Assembly (NCBI GenBank): GCA_947450325.1
Contig: CANFUT010000009.1
Span: 60,159-124,158 of the forward strand
DNA length: 64,000 nt
Reading direction: 5' to 3'
Source: Flavobacteriia bacterium
GTDB lineage: Bacteria > Bacteroidota > Bacteroidia > Flavobacteriales_D > Crocinitomicaceae
The translations under genes and the position numbers were made by a program. How positions within the stretch are numbered: position 1 is the first letter of the stretch; every line of letters begins with the position of its first letter. Under the pieces are notes generated by a model. That model did no database searches, was not told the origin of the DNA, and saw nothing but the letters and a program-made list of their open reading frames with translations. Shown in pieces: positions 7,041-16,600 of the stretch.

Positions 7041-8810
7041 ATGCAAGCAGAAATATTTTACAAAGAACAACTTCAAATCTCAGAAAATTTAATTCAAGTT
7101 GGCGTCAGAAAATTGAGATTGTTTACTTTTTTACGTTTGATGGTTTTTGCAGTTTTTGGAAGTGTTCTTTACCTCGTTTGGGGAAATACAATTGTTTTTA
7201 GTATTCTGTTACTCTCAGGAATTGCAACTTTTTTAGTGATGGTTTCTAAATCTGTTGATGCTAAATTAGCGCTTGAAAAAGCGAAGGAATTAAAGCGAAT
7301 CAATGAATCTGAAATTCTAGCATTACGCGGAGACTGGAGTAGTTTTGAAAGTGGAAAAGAGTTTTTAAGCGGAATTCATCCATTTTCGAATGATTTAGAT
7401 TTGTTTGCCCCCAAAGGTGTTTTTGGATTTTTAAATCGAACAGTTTCTGCTCAAGGTAAAAGCGCATTGGCAAATTTGTTATTGGATGGTGCTGCAAATC
7501 CCAAACAAAACAACGAAATTATAGAAGCGCTATCTCATGAAATTGCTTGGACGCAGAAATTTCGGGTATCAGGTTCAATAAATAGCAGGGAAAAAGGGGT
7601 GAATCAAAGCTTTAAAAATTGGTTTGATCAAAAAATAGTCAATCCAAAATGGTTGAAATGGATGATTTATATTATTCCCTCAATTTCAGTTCCAGCATTA
7701 ATTTTATACAATGTTGATTTGATTTCTTCGATGGTTTTTGGAGTTGTCATTTCTATTTCAATGTCGATTACCGGACGATTGGTGAAATCTACTAATTTAA
7801 TTGCTGAATCAGTAAGTAAATATGCTGCAAAAGCTGCAGTTATGCTAGATCAAATTCAAGCATTGAACGAATTGAAAATTGAAAATGAATCTTTGCAAGC
7901 AATCAAAAAAGAATTTAATAAATCTGAATTAAATGCGGTTGTTGGTTTGAAGCAGTTTTTGAACATAAACAAACAGTTAGATTTAAGAATGAATATTTTG
8001 ATTTCAATACCATTAAATATCTTTTTTGCTTGGGATTTAATTCAAAGAAATGCCGTTGAAAAATGGAAAATGAAGTATGAAAATGCATTTTTAGCATGGG
8101 AAGAAACATTGGTAGAATTGGAAGTTTACGTTTCAGGTGCAACAGTTAAATTTAATGCTCCAAATGCTATTTTTGCTGATTTTTCAGATGATATGTCGAT
8201 TCAAATCAGCGGTTTGATTCATCCTTTGTTGAATAGCTCGAAAGCCATTTCGAATGAAGTTGAAATGAATCAAAATAATCAATTTGTTATTTTAACAGGA
8301 CCCAATATGGCTGGCAAAAGTACTTTTTTGCGTTCCTTGGGATTGATTTTTGTTTTCGCAAATGCTGGATTTCCTGTTTTTGCTGAATCTGCAAAAATTC
8401 CAAAAGTAAAGTTGTATTCAAGTATGAGAACTTCTGATGATTTGTCGAATGAAAGTTCATATTTTCATGCAGAATTAATGAGATTGAAGTTTATTATGGA
8501 TGCTTTGAATCAAAATCAATCTATTTTTATTTTACTTGATGAGATATTAAAAGGTACGAATAGCAAAGACAAAGAAGAAGGATCGAAAAAGTTTTTGAAA
8601 AAATTGCAATCCAAAGGTGCAAAAGGAATAATAGCTACGCACGATTTATCTTTGTGTGAATTGTCAAATGATAATCATGTGTTTACAAATGCTTGCTTTG
8701 ATTCAACGATTGACGGAGAAAATTTATTCTTTGATTACACTTTGAAACCAGGCATCTGTAAGAATATGAATGCGTCTTTTTTATTGAAGAAAATGCAATT
8801 AGTTGATTAA
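7041..8810 (+). CDS. membrane-associated MutS-like ATPase
   Basis: 589 residues from the ATG at 7041 (a GTG two codons earlier is possible). The C-terminal ~220 residues are a MutS-type ATPase (domain V): Walker A GPNMAGKSTFLRSLG, the SSMRTSDDLSNESSYF switch region, Walker B FILLDEILKGTNS and the IIATHDLSLC histidine motif. Unlike MutS it lacks the mismatch-recognition N-terminus. Instead it has two hydrophobic segments near residues 30-65 and another pair at about 205-245 that look membrane-spanning. This is the Bacteroidetes MutS-related family of unknown role, not a mismatch-repair MutS. No neighbour hints at its partner. Confidence 0.8.
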   Translation: MQAEIFYKEQLQISENLIQVGVRKLRLFTFLRLMVFAVFGSVLYLVWGNTIVFSILLLSGIATFLVMVSKSVDAKLALEKAKELKRINESEILALRGDWSSFESGKEFLSGIHPFSNDLDLFAPKGVFGFLNRTVSAQGKSALANLLLDGAANPKQNNEIIEALSHEIAWTQKFRVSGSINSREKGVNQSFKNWFDQKIVNPKWLKWMIYIIPSISVPALILYNVDLISSMVFGVVISISMSITGRLVKSTNLIAESVSKYAAKAAVMLDQIQALNELKIENESLQAIKKEFNKSELNAVVGLKQFLNINKQLDLRMNILISIPLNIFFAWDLIQRNAVEKWKMKYENAFLAWEETLVELEVYVSGATVKFNAPNAIFADFSDDMSIQISGLIHPLLNSSKAISNEVEMNQNNQFVILTGPNMAGKSTFLRSLGLIFVFANAGFPVFAESAKIPKVKLYSSMRTSDDLSNESSYFHAELMRLKFIMDALNQNQSIFILLDEILKGTNSKDKEEGSKKFLKKLQSKGAKGIIATHDLSLCELSNDNHVFTNACFDSTIDGENLFFDYTLKPGICKNMNASFLLKKMQLVD

Positions 8811-8895
8811 TTGAATAAGAATTCAAAGAAAAAAGGATAATTTCGAATAAAACTTGAGTTTTCGACGTTTTGTAAATTGAAATAAAAATAAAATC

Positions 8896-9570
8896 ATGAA
8901 AAATATTTGGTTATTAGTTACTTGTATTGGTTTGTCATTGAGTGCTTTTTCGCAAAATGATGATTATGATATTGATGAAAATATTTACGATGACATCGTT
9001 CCTAAACATTCTTTCACGATAGAACTTGGATTGCCCGTTGGAACATCTAACAAGCCATTTAAATCCATGATGCAAGGTTTGGTAAGATTTTCTCCTTATT
9101 ACCAATTTACATTAAAAAATCATTTAGCATTTGGTGTTGGAGCTAATTATAATTATTTTAAAATCAATCAATTTACAGTTCCTGAGAAAGTTTCAGGTGG
9201 TTTTCATTCTGCTGGAGGATTTGTAAAAGTGGGTTATGAAAAATTTCATTCCATGCGCTTTGGGACGGATTTCGGCGTGAAAATAGGATACAATACAAAT
9301 CAATTTGCAACGGATTCAAATTCAACCAATTTAGGAGGGCCATTTGTTGTAAATACTTATTTTATTGAACCTACTGTTGGATTCATTTTGACATCTGGGG
9401 AGTTTACATCTTATCGTTTTGTAGTAGGGTACACTTATTCAGGAAATGATTTCAATACTACCAATTTGGGAATTAAATCTTCTGGTGGATATTCTGCAAG
9501 TGATTTTAGTAAAAACACACAATTCATGACATTTGGCTTCGGATTCACTTATTACTTCAAACAGTATTAG
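8896..9570 (+). CDS. outer-membrane beta-barrel protein
   Basis: 224 residues with a signal peptide (MKNIWLLVTCIGLSLSAFSQ). After a short acidic segment (DDYDIDENIYDDIV) the sequence alternates polar and hydrophobic residues with many Gly/Tyr/Phe, as in 8-stranded barrels, and ends with an aromatic-rich strand, FGFGFTYYFKQY. No enzyme motif is visible; it resembles the generic outer-membrane beta-barrel (OmpW/PorT-like) proteins of Bacteroidetes. Function unknown. Confidence 0.7.
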   Translation: MKNIWLLVTCIGLSLSAFSQNDDYDIDENIYDDIVPKHSFTIELGLPVGTSNKPFKSMMQGLVRFSPYYQFTLKNHLAFGVGANYNYFKINQFTVPEKVSGGFHSAGGFVKVGYEKFHSMRFGTDFGVKIGYNTNQFATDSNSTNLGGPFVVNTYFIEPTVGFILTSGEFTSYRFVVGYTYSGNDFNTTNLGIKSSGGYSASDFSKNTQFMTFGFGFTYYFKQY

Positions 9571-9655
9571 TATTTGGTAAGTTAAATAATAGTCGAAATC
9601 AAGTTTTTAATCTTTCTAAATTGACATAAAAATTGTTGTGCAACTTTTTTTGTGT

Positions 9656-9663
9656 TAATTTCG
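9656..9663 (+). promoter_or_regulatory. probable -7 element (TAATTTCG variant) of the 9.77 kb gene
   Basis: TAATTTCG followed by TC is preceded by a TTGTTGTGCAAC stretch giving a TTG 20 bases upstream. Almost the same arrangement (TTGTTGCAAC ... TTAATTTCGTC) precedes the paralogous gene at 13.17 kb, which supports shared control. Confidence 0.4.
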
Positions 9664-9764
9664 TCTTGAAACCAACTATTACTTTTTGAGAATTCATAAG
9701 TAATATTGGAACTACTAATATTTGAAAATGAATTTGATGTTCAGTTATTTAAATCAATTTTAAG

Positions 9765-10121
9765 ATGATAAAATTTATCGTAATCATTTGTACGGTCGTA
9801 TTGCCGATTTGTGCATTTAGTCAAAATTCAAAGGCAAATCAGCCTTCAAAAACAGAATCAAAACAACCCAATTCTGAAAGTTTTGAAAAATATTGTTTAA
9901 AAAATGCGACAAGTTTGATGCAAAATAGCGCTGACAAATCAATCAAATTTGCTGGAACAATTCAAAAATTGAAAGGAAATAAAGTACCTACTTATAAAGA
10001 GTGTGGAATTACTTTAAAAGAAAATGAAACTCAATACTTCAAAATAGAAGGTTCAGATCAGATTTTAGCTGTAAAATCACTTTTCGTTTTGAGACTAAAC
10101 CATAAAAATTCTAAAAAATAA
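9765..10121 (+). CDS. small exported protein of unknown function, partner of the 10.1 kb surface protein
   Basis: 118 residues with a signal peptide ending near CAFSQ (residues 1-20) and a Lys/Ser/Gln-rich linker. The C-terminal part (QYFKIEGSDQILAVKSLFVL) aligns with the end of the 13.17 kb protein (QYFKIKGTNKMVVIQPRIFL), so the two are distant paralogs. No enzyme motif is visible; two Cys (in KYCLKNATS and YKECGITL) could form a disulfide. Its stop lies 4 bases before the ATG of the giant CUB/P-domain protein, so the pair is cotranscribed. Confidence 0.7.
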   Translation: MIKFIVIICTVVLPICAFSQNSKANQPSKTESKQPNSESFEKYCLKNATSLMQNSADKSIKFAGTIQKLKGNKVPTYKECGITLKENETQYFKIEGSDQILAVKSLFVLRLNHKNSKK

Positions 10122-10125
10122 AAAG

Positions 10126-13038
10126 ATGAAAAAATTAAAACTATTTTTTGGAGCTTTCATTGCACTTGTTTCAGTAAACGTAAATGCTCAACTTGTTATT
10201 ACTGGTCCAGACTTTGATCAAGCAAATCCTTTAGATTGTGGATCAATCAATGCAGTTACCTTGAATTTTACTGATGGCGCAGGAAATTATGCACCAAATA
10301 TGAACGAGACTTATGTGCTTTGTCCAGATTTAACACAAGGATCTAAAGTTTCAATCGCATTTGCTGTAAATATTGGTTATACATTTGATATTCATCCAAG
10401 TGACACTTTGTATGTTTACGATGGACCAAATACTTCTTCTCCCCTTATTGGAGCATTTAATTCAGGTACAAATCCTACAGGTGTATTTGTACAAGCATCT
10501 TTTGCAAATAATCCTACTGGATGTTTGACATTGGTTTTTCATTCTGATGGAGCAAATGAAGGCACAGGTTGGGATGCTCACGCAGCATGTGATAATCCAC
10601 CACAACCATTTTTTCCTCACATTGAAGCGTATAAAAATGGAGTAGGAGCAAATGTTTTGAATCCATTGGATACAGGATATGTAGATATTTGTTTAGGAGA
10701 TTCAATTCTTTTTATCGCGAAACCACTTTTCCCTTATTCAGTTGAATCAGTTGGATTTGGATATTCTCAAAACGTAGGTAATTGTACTTATGAATGGACA
10801 ATTAGTGGTGGTGTAGGACAATTTCCAAATGATTCGATTTGGTTTACACCAACCACAAGATCTGGATTTTTTGTTGATTTAAGAATGACAGATATTTTCC
10901 CGCAGATTGAAAGGATTACTTGTAAAGTAAGAGTATCACAACAACCAAATTTCAATGGTACGGGTCCCGTTGATGATGTAATTTGTATTAATGAACTTGG
11001 TTACTTAATTGGAGGTGTTACCCCAACTGATACTGTGGGGATTCATATTCCAGAAGGAAATTTCTTGTTTGGTGGTGTATTTGCAGGATTAACTTTCCTA
11101 CCTGATGGTTCAGGGTCTCAATATTCCACATCAATTGCAATTTCTGATTTTGATGCTACAACAACATTTACCAATCCTTCAGATTTACAACAAATTTGTT
11201 TAGACATTGAGCACTCGTACATTGGGGATTTAGAAATTGTTTTGACTTGTCCAAATGGGCAAACTGTTTCTTTAATGAACGCCTATAACCAAACTCCTGC
11301 TGGATGGAATCAGCTTGTGCCAGGGGGCTGCGGAAATAGCATTGGAACATTTTTAGGTAATGATACAAATATTGATGGAGGAGCTCCTGGAAGTCCAGTT
11401 TGGACCTATTGTTTTTCTGAAACAAATGCCACACTTGGAACAATTTGTTCTGAAAATGCTGCTGGTAATACAATTATCAATAGTTATGGTTTTTCTTCGA
11501 TGAATCCAAATGGAGTTTATCTTCCAGATGGGGCATTGAGTGGATTTATTGGTTGTCCTTTAAATGGTAACTGGACCGTTACAGTGCAAGATAATCAGGG
11601 TATTGATGATGGATATATTTTCCAATGGGGAATTTATTTTAATTCTGACCTATATCCAAACAATGAAAGTTACAACAATGTTGTTGTTGACGAATATTGG
11701 ATGAGTGATCCTACGATTATTTCAGGAATGAATGATACTTTAATTACTGTTCAACCTCCTGGACCAGGTCTTTACAATTATACTTATGTTGTTGAAGACA
11801 ATTTTGGATGCTTTTATGATACAACGGTTGCTATCACAGTGAAACAACCAATTGTATTAAACATTCCTTCTGCAATTTGTCAGTATACATATACCTCTAC
11901 TTTAAGTACAGGAACAAATGATGGACAATGGTCATTTTACGCAAGCGCTGGAACACCAACTTTTCAAGCAGATAATGTGAATACCACTTTTACTTTCCCA
12001 ACAACAGGTGTTTATCATTTAGTCTACTCCGACACTTCTTGTACCGATAAAGATACTGCAACGATAACCATTGTGGAATTGCCAATGTTTAATTTTGATT
12101 CCGACTTTTTTAATTGTCCTTTTGAAACCGAACATATGGTATTTAAAGATTCAGCACAAGTATCAGAATTTCATTGGGGATTGGTATTTCCAAATTTAGA
12201 TACTTTGTTTACTGCTGATTTGTTTCAAGGTACTTACACTGCAAGTTATACAACATTATTAGGTTGTACAAAAGATACAACATTTACAATTGCAACTCAG
12301 CCTGAAACAAACCTTTTTAATTATCCTGATGTTTGTGGAGATTCTATAGGATTAGTGCTAAATGTTGGTTTTCCTAATGGAAATTGGGCTGTACTAAGTG
12401 GGCCTTCAACCACGACACCTCCTTTTTTCTCAAATCAGGATTCATTGCAAACGAGTGTGACAATTACAACTTATGGTACTTACACCTTTATTTTTACAGA
12501 ATCTGGATGTAATGATACTGACACCGTTGATATTAAATTTACGCCTTATCCGTGGTTAAGTGTGGAAGATCGAGTTACTTGTATTGGTGAACCCGTAGAC
12601 ATGAATGCATTTGACTTAGGATTTATTGATAGCTACGTTTGGAGTAACGGAACCACAGGACCTATAACAACGGTTGTAGATCAAGGGTATTATTCTGTGA
12701 TTGGAACAAACGAGTGTGGAACTTACATTGACAGTGCATTCTTGACAGTTGATGTTTGTGTGATTGACTTTCCAAATGTATTTACACCAGATGGGAATAA
12801 TGAAAACCCAGTTTGGACATCAATTGAAAAACCAAATGGATTTAAAACATTCAAATGTCAGATTTTCAATAGATGGGGAGATTTGATGTATGAGTACGAT
12901 AATGTTTTTGGTGCTTGGGACGGGAAAGTGAATGGAAATGAAGCTAGTGAGGGAGTATACTTTTATTCAGTATTAGCTGAAACTAAAAACGGAAAAGAGA
13001 TTACCAAACAAGGTTTTTTCCATCTTATAAGAAAATAA
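10126..13038 (+). CDS. giant T9SS surface protein: CUB + P-domain + repeats + type-B sorting domain
   Basis: 970 residues. Signal peptide 1-21. Residues about 25-155 are CUB-like (IHPSDTLYVYDGPNTSSPLIG, then GCLTLVFHSDGANEGTGW). Residues about 330-505 resemble a proprotein-convertase P-domain (CLDIEHSYIGDLEIVLTCPN ... LNGNWTVTVQDNQGIDDG). Ig/PKD-like segments follow, including a ~150-residue NLFNYPDVCGDS module, and the protein ends in the gliding-motility-associated (type-B) C-terminal domain with FPNVFTPDGNNENP, IFNRWGDLMYEYD and EGVYFYSV. This makes it a T9SS cargo displayed on the surface. The same architecture occurs at 13.6 kb. Binding target unknown; CUB and P-domains are usually carbohydrate- or protein-binding. 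Confidence 0.85.
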   Translation: MKKLKLFFGAFIALVSVNVNAQLVITGPDFDQANPLDCGSINAVTLNFTDGAGNYAPNMNETYVLCPDLTQGSKVSIAFAVNIGYTFDIHPSDTLYVYDGPNTSSPLIGAFNSGTNPTGVFVQASFANNPTGCLTLVFHSDGANEGTGWDAHAACDNPPQPFFPHIEAYKNGVGANVLNPLDTGYVDICLGDSILFIAKPLFPYSVESVGFGYSQNVGNCTYEWTISGGVGQFPNDSIWFTPTTRSGFFVDLRMTDIFPQIERITCKVRVSQQPNFNGTGPVDDVICINELGYLIGGVTPTDTVGIHIPEGNFLFGGVFAGLTFLPDGSGSQYSTSIAISDFDATTTFTNPSDLQQICLDIEHSYIGDLEIVLTCPNGQTVSLMNAYNQTPAGWNQLVPGGCGNSIGTFLGNDTNIDGGAPGSPVWTYCFSETNATLGTICSENAAGNTIINSYGFSSMNPNGVYLPDGALSGFIGCPLNGNWTVTVQDNQGIDDGYIFQWGIYFNSDLYPNNESYNNVVVDEYWMSDPTIISGMNDTLITVQPPGPGLYNYTYVVEDNFGCFYDTTVAITVKQPIVLNIPSAICQYTYTSTLSTGTNDGQWSFYASAGTPTFQADNVNTTFTFPTTGVYHLVYSDTSCTDKDTATITIVELPMFNFDSDFFNCPFETEHMVFKDSAQVSEFHWGLVFPNLDTLFTADLFQGTYTASYTTLLGCTKDTTFTIATQPETNLFNYPDVCGDSIGLVLNVGFPNGNWAVLSGPSTTTPPFFSNQDSLQTSVTITTYGTYTFIFTESGCNDTDTVDIKFTPYPWLSVEDRVTCIGEPVDMNAFDLGFIDSYVWSNGTTGPITTVVDQGYYSVIGTNECGTYIDSAFLTVDVCVIDFPNVFTPDGNNENPVWTSIEKPNGFKTFKCQIFNRWGDLMYEYDNVFGAWDGKVNGNEASEGVYFYSVLAETKNGKEITKQGFFHLIRK

Positions 13039-13058
13039 AATTACAAATATTTTTAAAA

Positions 13059-13090
13059 GAAAGTCGGTTCATTTGGGCCGACTTTCTTGT
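13059..13090 (+). terminator. terminator after the 10.1 kb surface protein
   Basis: Nine-bp stem GAAAGTCGG (13059-13067)/CCGACTTTC (13078-13086), 20 bases after the stop codon, with a weak T-rich tail (TTGTTTT). Confidence 0.75.
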
Positions 13091-13139
13091 TTTATGCTAG
13101 ATTATTTTTTCTAGAATTTTGTTGCAACCTAATTATTGT

Positions 13140-13147
13140 TAATTTCG
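13140..13147 (+). promoter_or_regulatory. probable -7 element (TAATTTCG variant) of the 13.17 kb gene
   Basis: TAATTTCG preceded by TTGTTGCAAC, giving a TTG 18 bases upstream. It closely matches the element before the paralogous gene at 9.77 kb. The ATG is 21 bases downstream. Confidence 0.4.
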
Positions 13148-13168
13148 TCTATTAAACAAATTGAACTT

Positions 13169-13546
13169 ATGAAAAAACTTCTTTTAGCATTCTCGTTATT
13201 TTTTACGATTGGTTCCAGTCTAGTTGCACAAGAAATAGACAATAGATTACTAGTAAAATATAAAAAGTCGGAATTAAAAAAAATGATGATAGAAAACCCT
13301 TCTGAATATCAGTTCCAGATTAATGCCTTAAATCGTGGTATGTTTATCTCTGATATTCCAACAGAAAAAGGTAAAGACATTGTTTTTGATGGAGAAATTA
13401 AGTTGAATTTGGAAAAAGAACATACTTATTTGTCATTAGGAAAAGAGATAATTGACAGATATCAATATTTTAAGATAAAAGGAACAAATAAAATGGTTGT
13501 AATTCAGCCAAGAATATTTCTTGATCCAACAGTTCTAAATAAGTAA
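13169..13546 (+). CDS. small exported protein of unknown function, partner of the 13.6 kb surface protein
   Basis: 125 residues from the ATG at 13169, which begins a good signal peptide (MKKLLLAFSLFFTIGSSLVAQ). The body has LLVKYKKSELKKMMIENPSEY, a central NRGMFISDIP and a C-terminal QYFKIKGTNKMVVIQ that aligns with the 9.77 kb paralog. It resembles a widespread type of small exported Bacteroidetes protein found before T9SS cargoes; no activity is known to me. It lies 71 bases upstream of the giant surface protein with no terminator between. Confidence 0.7.
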   Translation: MKKLLLAFSLFFTIGSSLVAQEIDNRLLVKYKKSELKKMMIENPSEYQFQINALNRGMFISDIPTEKGKDIVFDGEIKLNLEKEHTYLSLGKEIIDRYQYFKIKGTNKMVVIQPRIFLDPTVLNK

Positions 13547-13617
13547 TCAAAGAATCATTTCTGAGAAATTATTTTATAAATATCCAGAATTCAGTTCTTT
13601 AATCAAATTTTTAATTC

Positions 13618-16600
13618 ATGAAAAAGATATTACTATCCATTTTTGCAGGAATACTTTTAAGTAGTTCAGCATTTGGTCAAACAATAAATATTACTGATCC
13701 AGATTTTGGACCTTCGAATCCAATTAACTGCTCAAGTTATCAGGATGGAGGTGCAATTAACTTTTTTGATAATGGTGCTACCGGCAATTATACTTCAAAT
13801 GCTGCCGATACTATTACCATATGTCCAGACATTACAAACCAAACTACTTGGCCAAAAGTATCAGTCACTTTTGCAACCAATATCGGTTTTACTTTTGATA
13901 TTAATCCAACGGATACACTTTATATTTTTGATGGTCCAAACACATCTGCACCATTGTTGACAGCTTTAAACACAGGTGTAAATGCTACTGGTGGGTCATA
14001 TGGGGCTTCATTTGAAAACAATCCTTCTGGTTGTTTGACATTTGTTTTTCATTCTGATGGAGCAAATGAAGGAACTGGTTGGGGAGCAGGTATCACATGT
14101 GGAAATCCCGCACAACCTTTTTATCCGCACATGGAAGCTTTTGTGAATGGAAGTGCAATAAACGCGATGACTCCAATTGATACTGGTTATGTGGATGTTT
14201 GCTTGTATGATACTATTATGTTGGTTGCAAAACCTATTTTTCCTTATTCTTCAGCAGCAACTGGAATTGGATATCCTCAAACCTTGACAAATATCACTTA
14301 CAACTGGACTGTAACAGGTACAGGTCCATTGAATGTAAATAATGATACTGTTTATTTTGTTCCACAAACTAGAAATGGTTTTTACGTTACATTAAAAATG
14401 ACGGATGTTTTTCCTCAATTAGTTCAAACTTTTTGTAAAATACGTGTTAGTCAATTGCCTTCTTTTGCTGGTACAGGACCAGTAGATCCTGTTATTTGTA
14501 TAAATGAAACAACCCAGTTAATAGGAGGAACAACAGCAACTGACACAGTAGGAGTTGCCTTTCCTGATGGATCCTTTATTTTGGGAGGTGTTGTAGCTGG
14601 ATTGACTTATTTGCCAGATGGAAATGGTCAACAATATACGACAACAATTAATATGACAGATTTCCCTCAAGGTTCTACTTTTTCAAATGCTGGAGATTTG
14701 CAGGAGATTTGCATTACAATGGAGCATTCGTATTTAGGAGATTTAGAAATTTGGTTAACTTGCCCTAACGGAACGCAAGTATGGTTAGTCAATGCTTATA
14801 CAGGTTCGGGACCACTCGCTGGAGGTTTTGGAGGTGGAGGAACCTATTTAGGTTCAGCAAATGACAATGGAAACGGAACACCGGGAGTTGGTTGGGAATA
14901 TTGTTTTTCATCCGTAAATAATACCTGGGGAACAATGGCTACTGAGTATGCTGCAGGTAATACTGTCGCAACAACGGTTACACCAACTACAACAGCGGGT
15001 AATTCAATGAATCCAAATGGTGTTTATTTGCCAAATACAACTTTTGCAGGTTTTAATGGTTGCCCACTAAATGGAGCATGGACAGTGCACGTTCAAGATA
15101 ATCAAGGAATTGACGATGGATATATTTTTGAATGGGGTTTAAATTTTAATTCAAGTTTATTTCCTAACAATGAAGTTTATCATAATACAATTACTGACGA
15201 ATATTGGATGAACGATCCGTCTATTATTTCAGGTATGAATGATACTTTAATTGTTGTTCAGCCTCCTGGACCAGGAACTTATAATTACACTTATGTAGTT
15301 GAAGATAATTTTGGGTGTTTTTATGATACTACAGTTGCAGTAACAGTTAAGCAACCAATTATTCTGAATTTACCAAGTGAAATATGTCAGTATTTTTATA
15401 CTTCAACTTTAAGTACTGGAACAAATGATGGTCAATGGAGTTTTTACAATAGTCCTGGAACACCTACATTTCAAGCAGATAATGTAAATACCACTTTTAA
15501 TTTTCCAGTACCAGGATTGTATCACCTTGTGTACTCAGATACTTCTTGTACAAATAAAGATACGGCGGTGATAAATATTGTTGATTCACCCAATTTTAAT
15601 TTTGTATCAGACTTTTTCAATTGTCCAAATGAAACTGAATATTTGTACTTTGCTGACTCTTCTGTTGTAGCAGAGTACCATTGGGGCTTGACTAATCCAG
15701 CATTAGATACTTTGTTTGAGGCTAATTTAATTGAAGGAACATATACAGCAAGTTATACAACTATCCTAGGGTGTCTGCGAGATACTACTTTTACAATTGT
15801 TACACAACCTGCAACCAACCTATTTAATTATCCTGATGTGTGCGGTGATTCTTTAGGAATGGTTTTGAATACTGGGTATCCAAATGGAACTTGGGCTGTA
15901 CTTTCTGCTCCAGGAAATAATCCAGCAGTATTTTCAAATCCAACAGGCCTGCAAACAAGTGTAAATATCGCTAATTATGGAAATTATGTATTCACATTTA
16001 CTGAATCAGGATGTAATGATACGGATACTGTCGATATTTTATTTACACCTCAGCCTTGGTTTAGTATTGCAGATGCTTCAACTTGTTTTGATGTTCCACA
16101 TACTTTTACGGCTATTGATACCGGGTTTGTTGATACATATACATGGAATACTGGACAAAATGGAAATTCCATCGTTGCTACAACTCAGGGTCAATACATT
16201 TTGACTGGAACAAATGTTTGTGGTACTTTTGTTGACACTGCAAATTTGACAATTATTCCAGGTGTTACTTTATTTGATTATCCAGATGTTTGTGGAGATT
16301 CGATAGGTTTAGTTATTAACTCTGGTTATCCAAATGGAATTTGGTCAACAATTGCAGGTCCAAGTACAACTTCGCCTCCTGTATTCTCAAATGTAGACTC
16401 ATTGCAAACAAGTGTAACGATTACTGATTATGGAACTTACACGTTCATTTTTGATCAAAATGTTTGTTCAGATGTTGATACGGTTCAAATCAAGTTTACT
16501 CCTTATCCATGGTTGAGTATCGCAGATGGTGAAACGTGTATTGGAGATCCTATTAATTTGACATCTTTTGATATTGGATTTATCGATAGTTATGTTTGGA

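Noticed and set aside
7035..8810. MutS-like gene as mismatch-repair mutS
   Set aside because: It lacks the mismatch-recognition domain and has membrane-like segments; length is 589 rather than ~850 residues.
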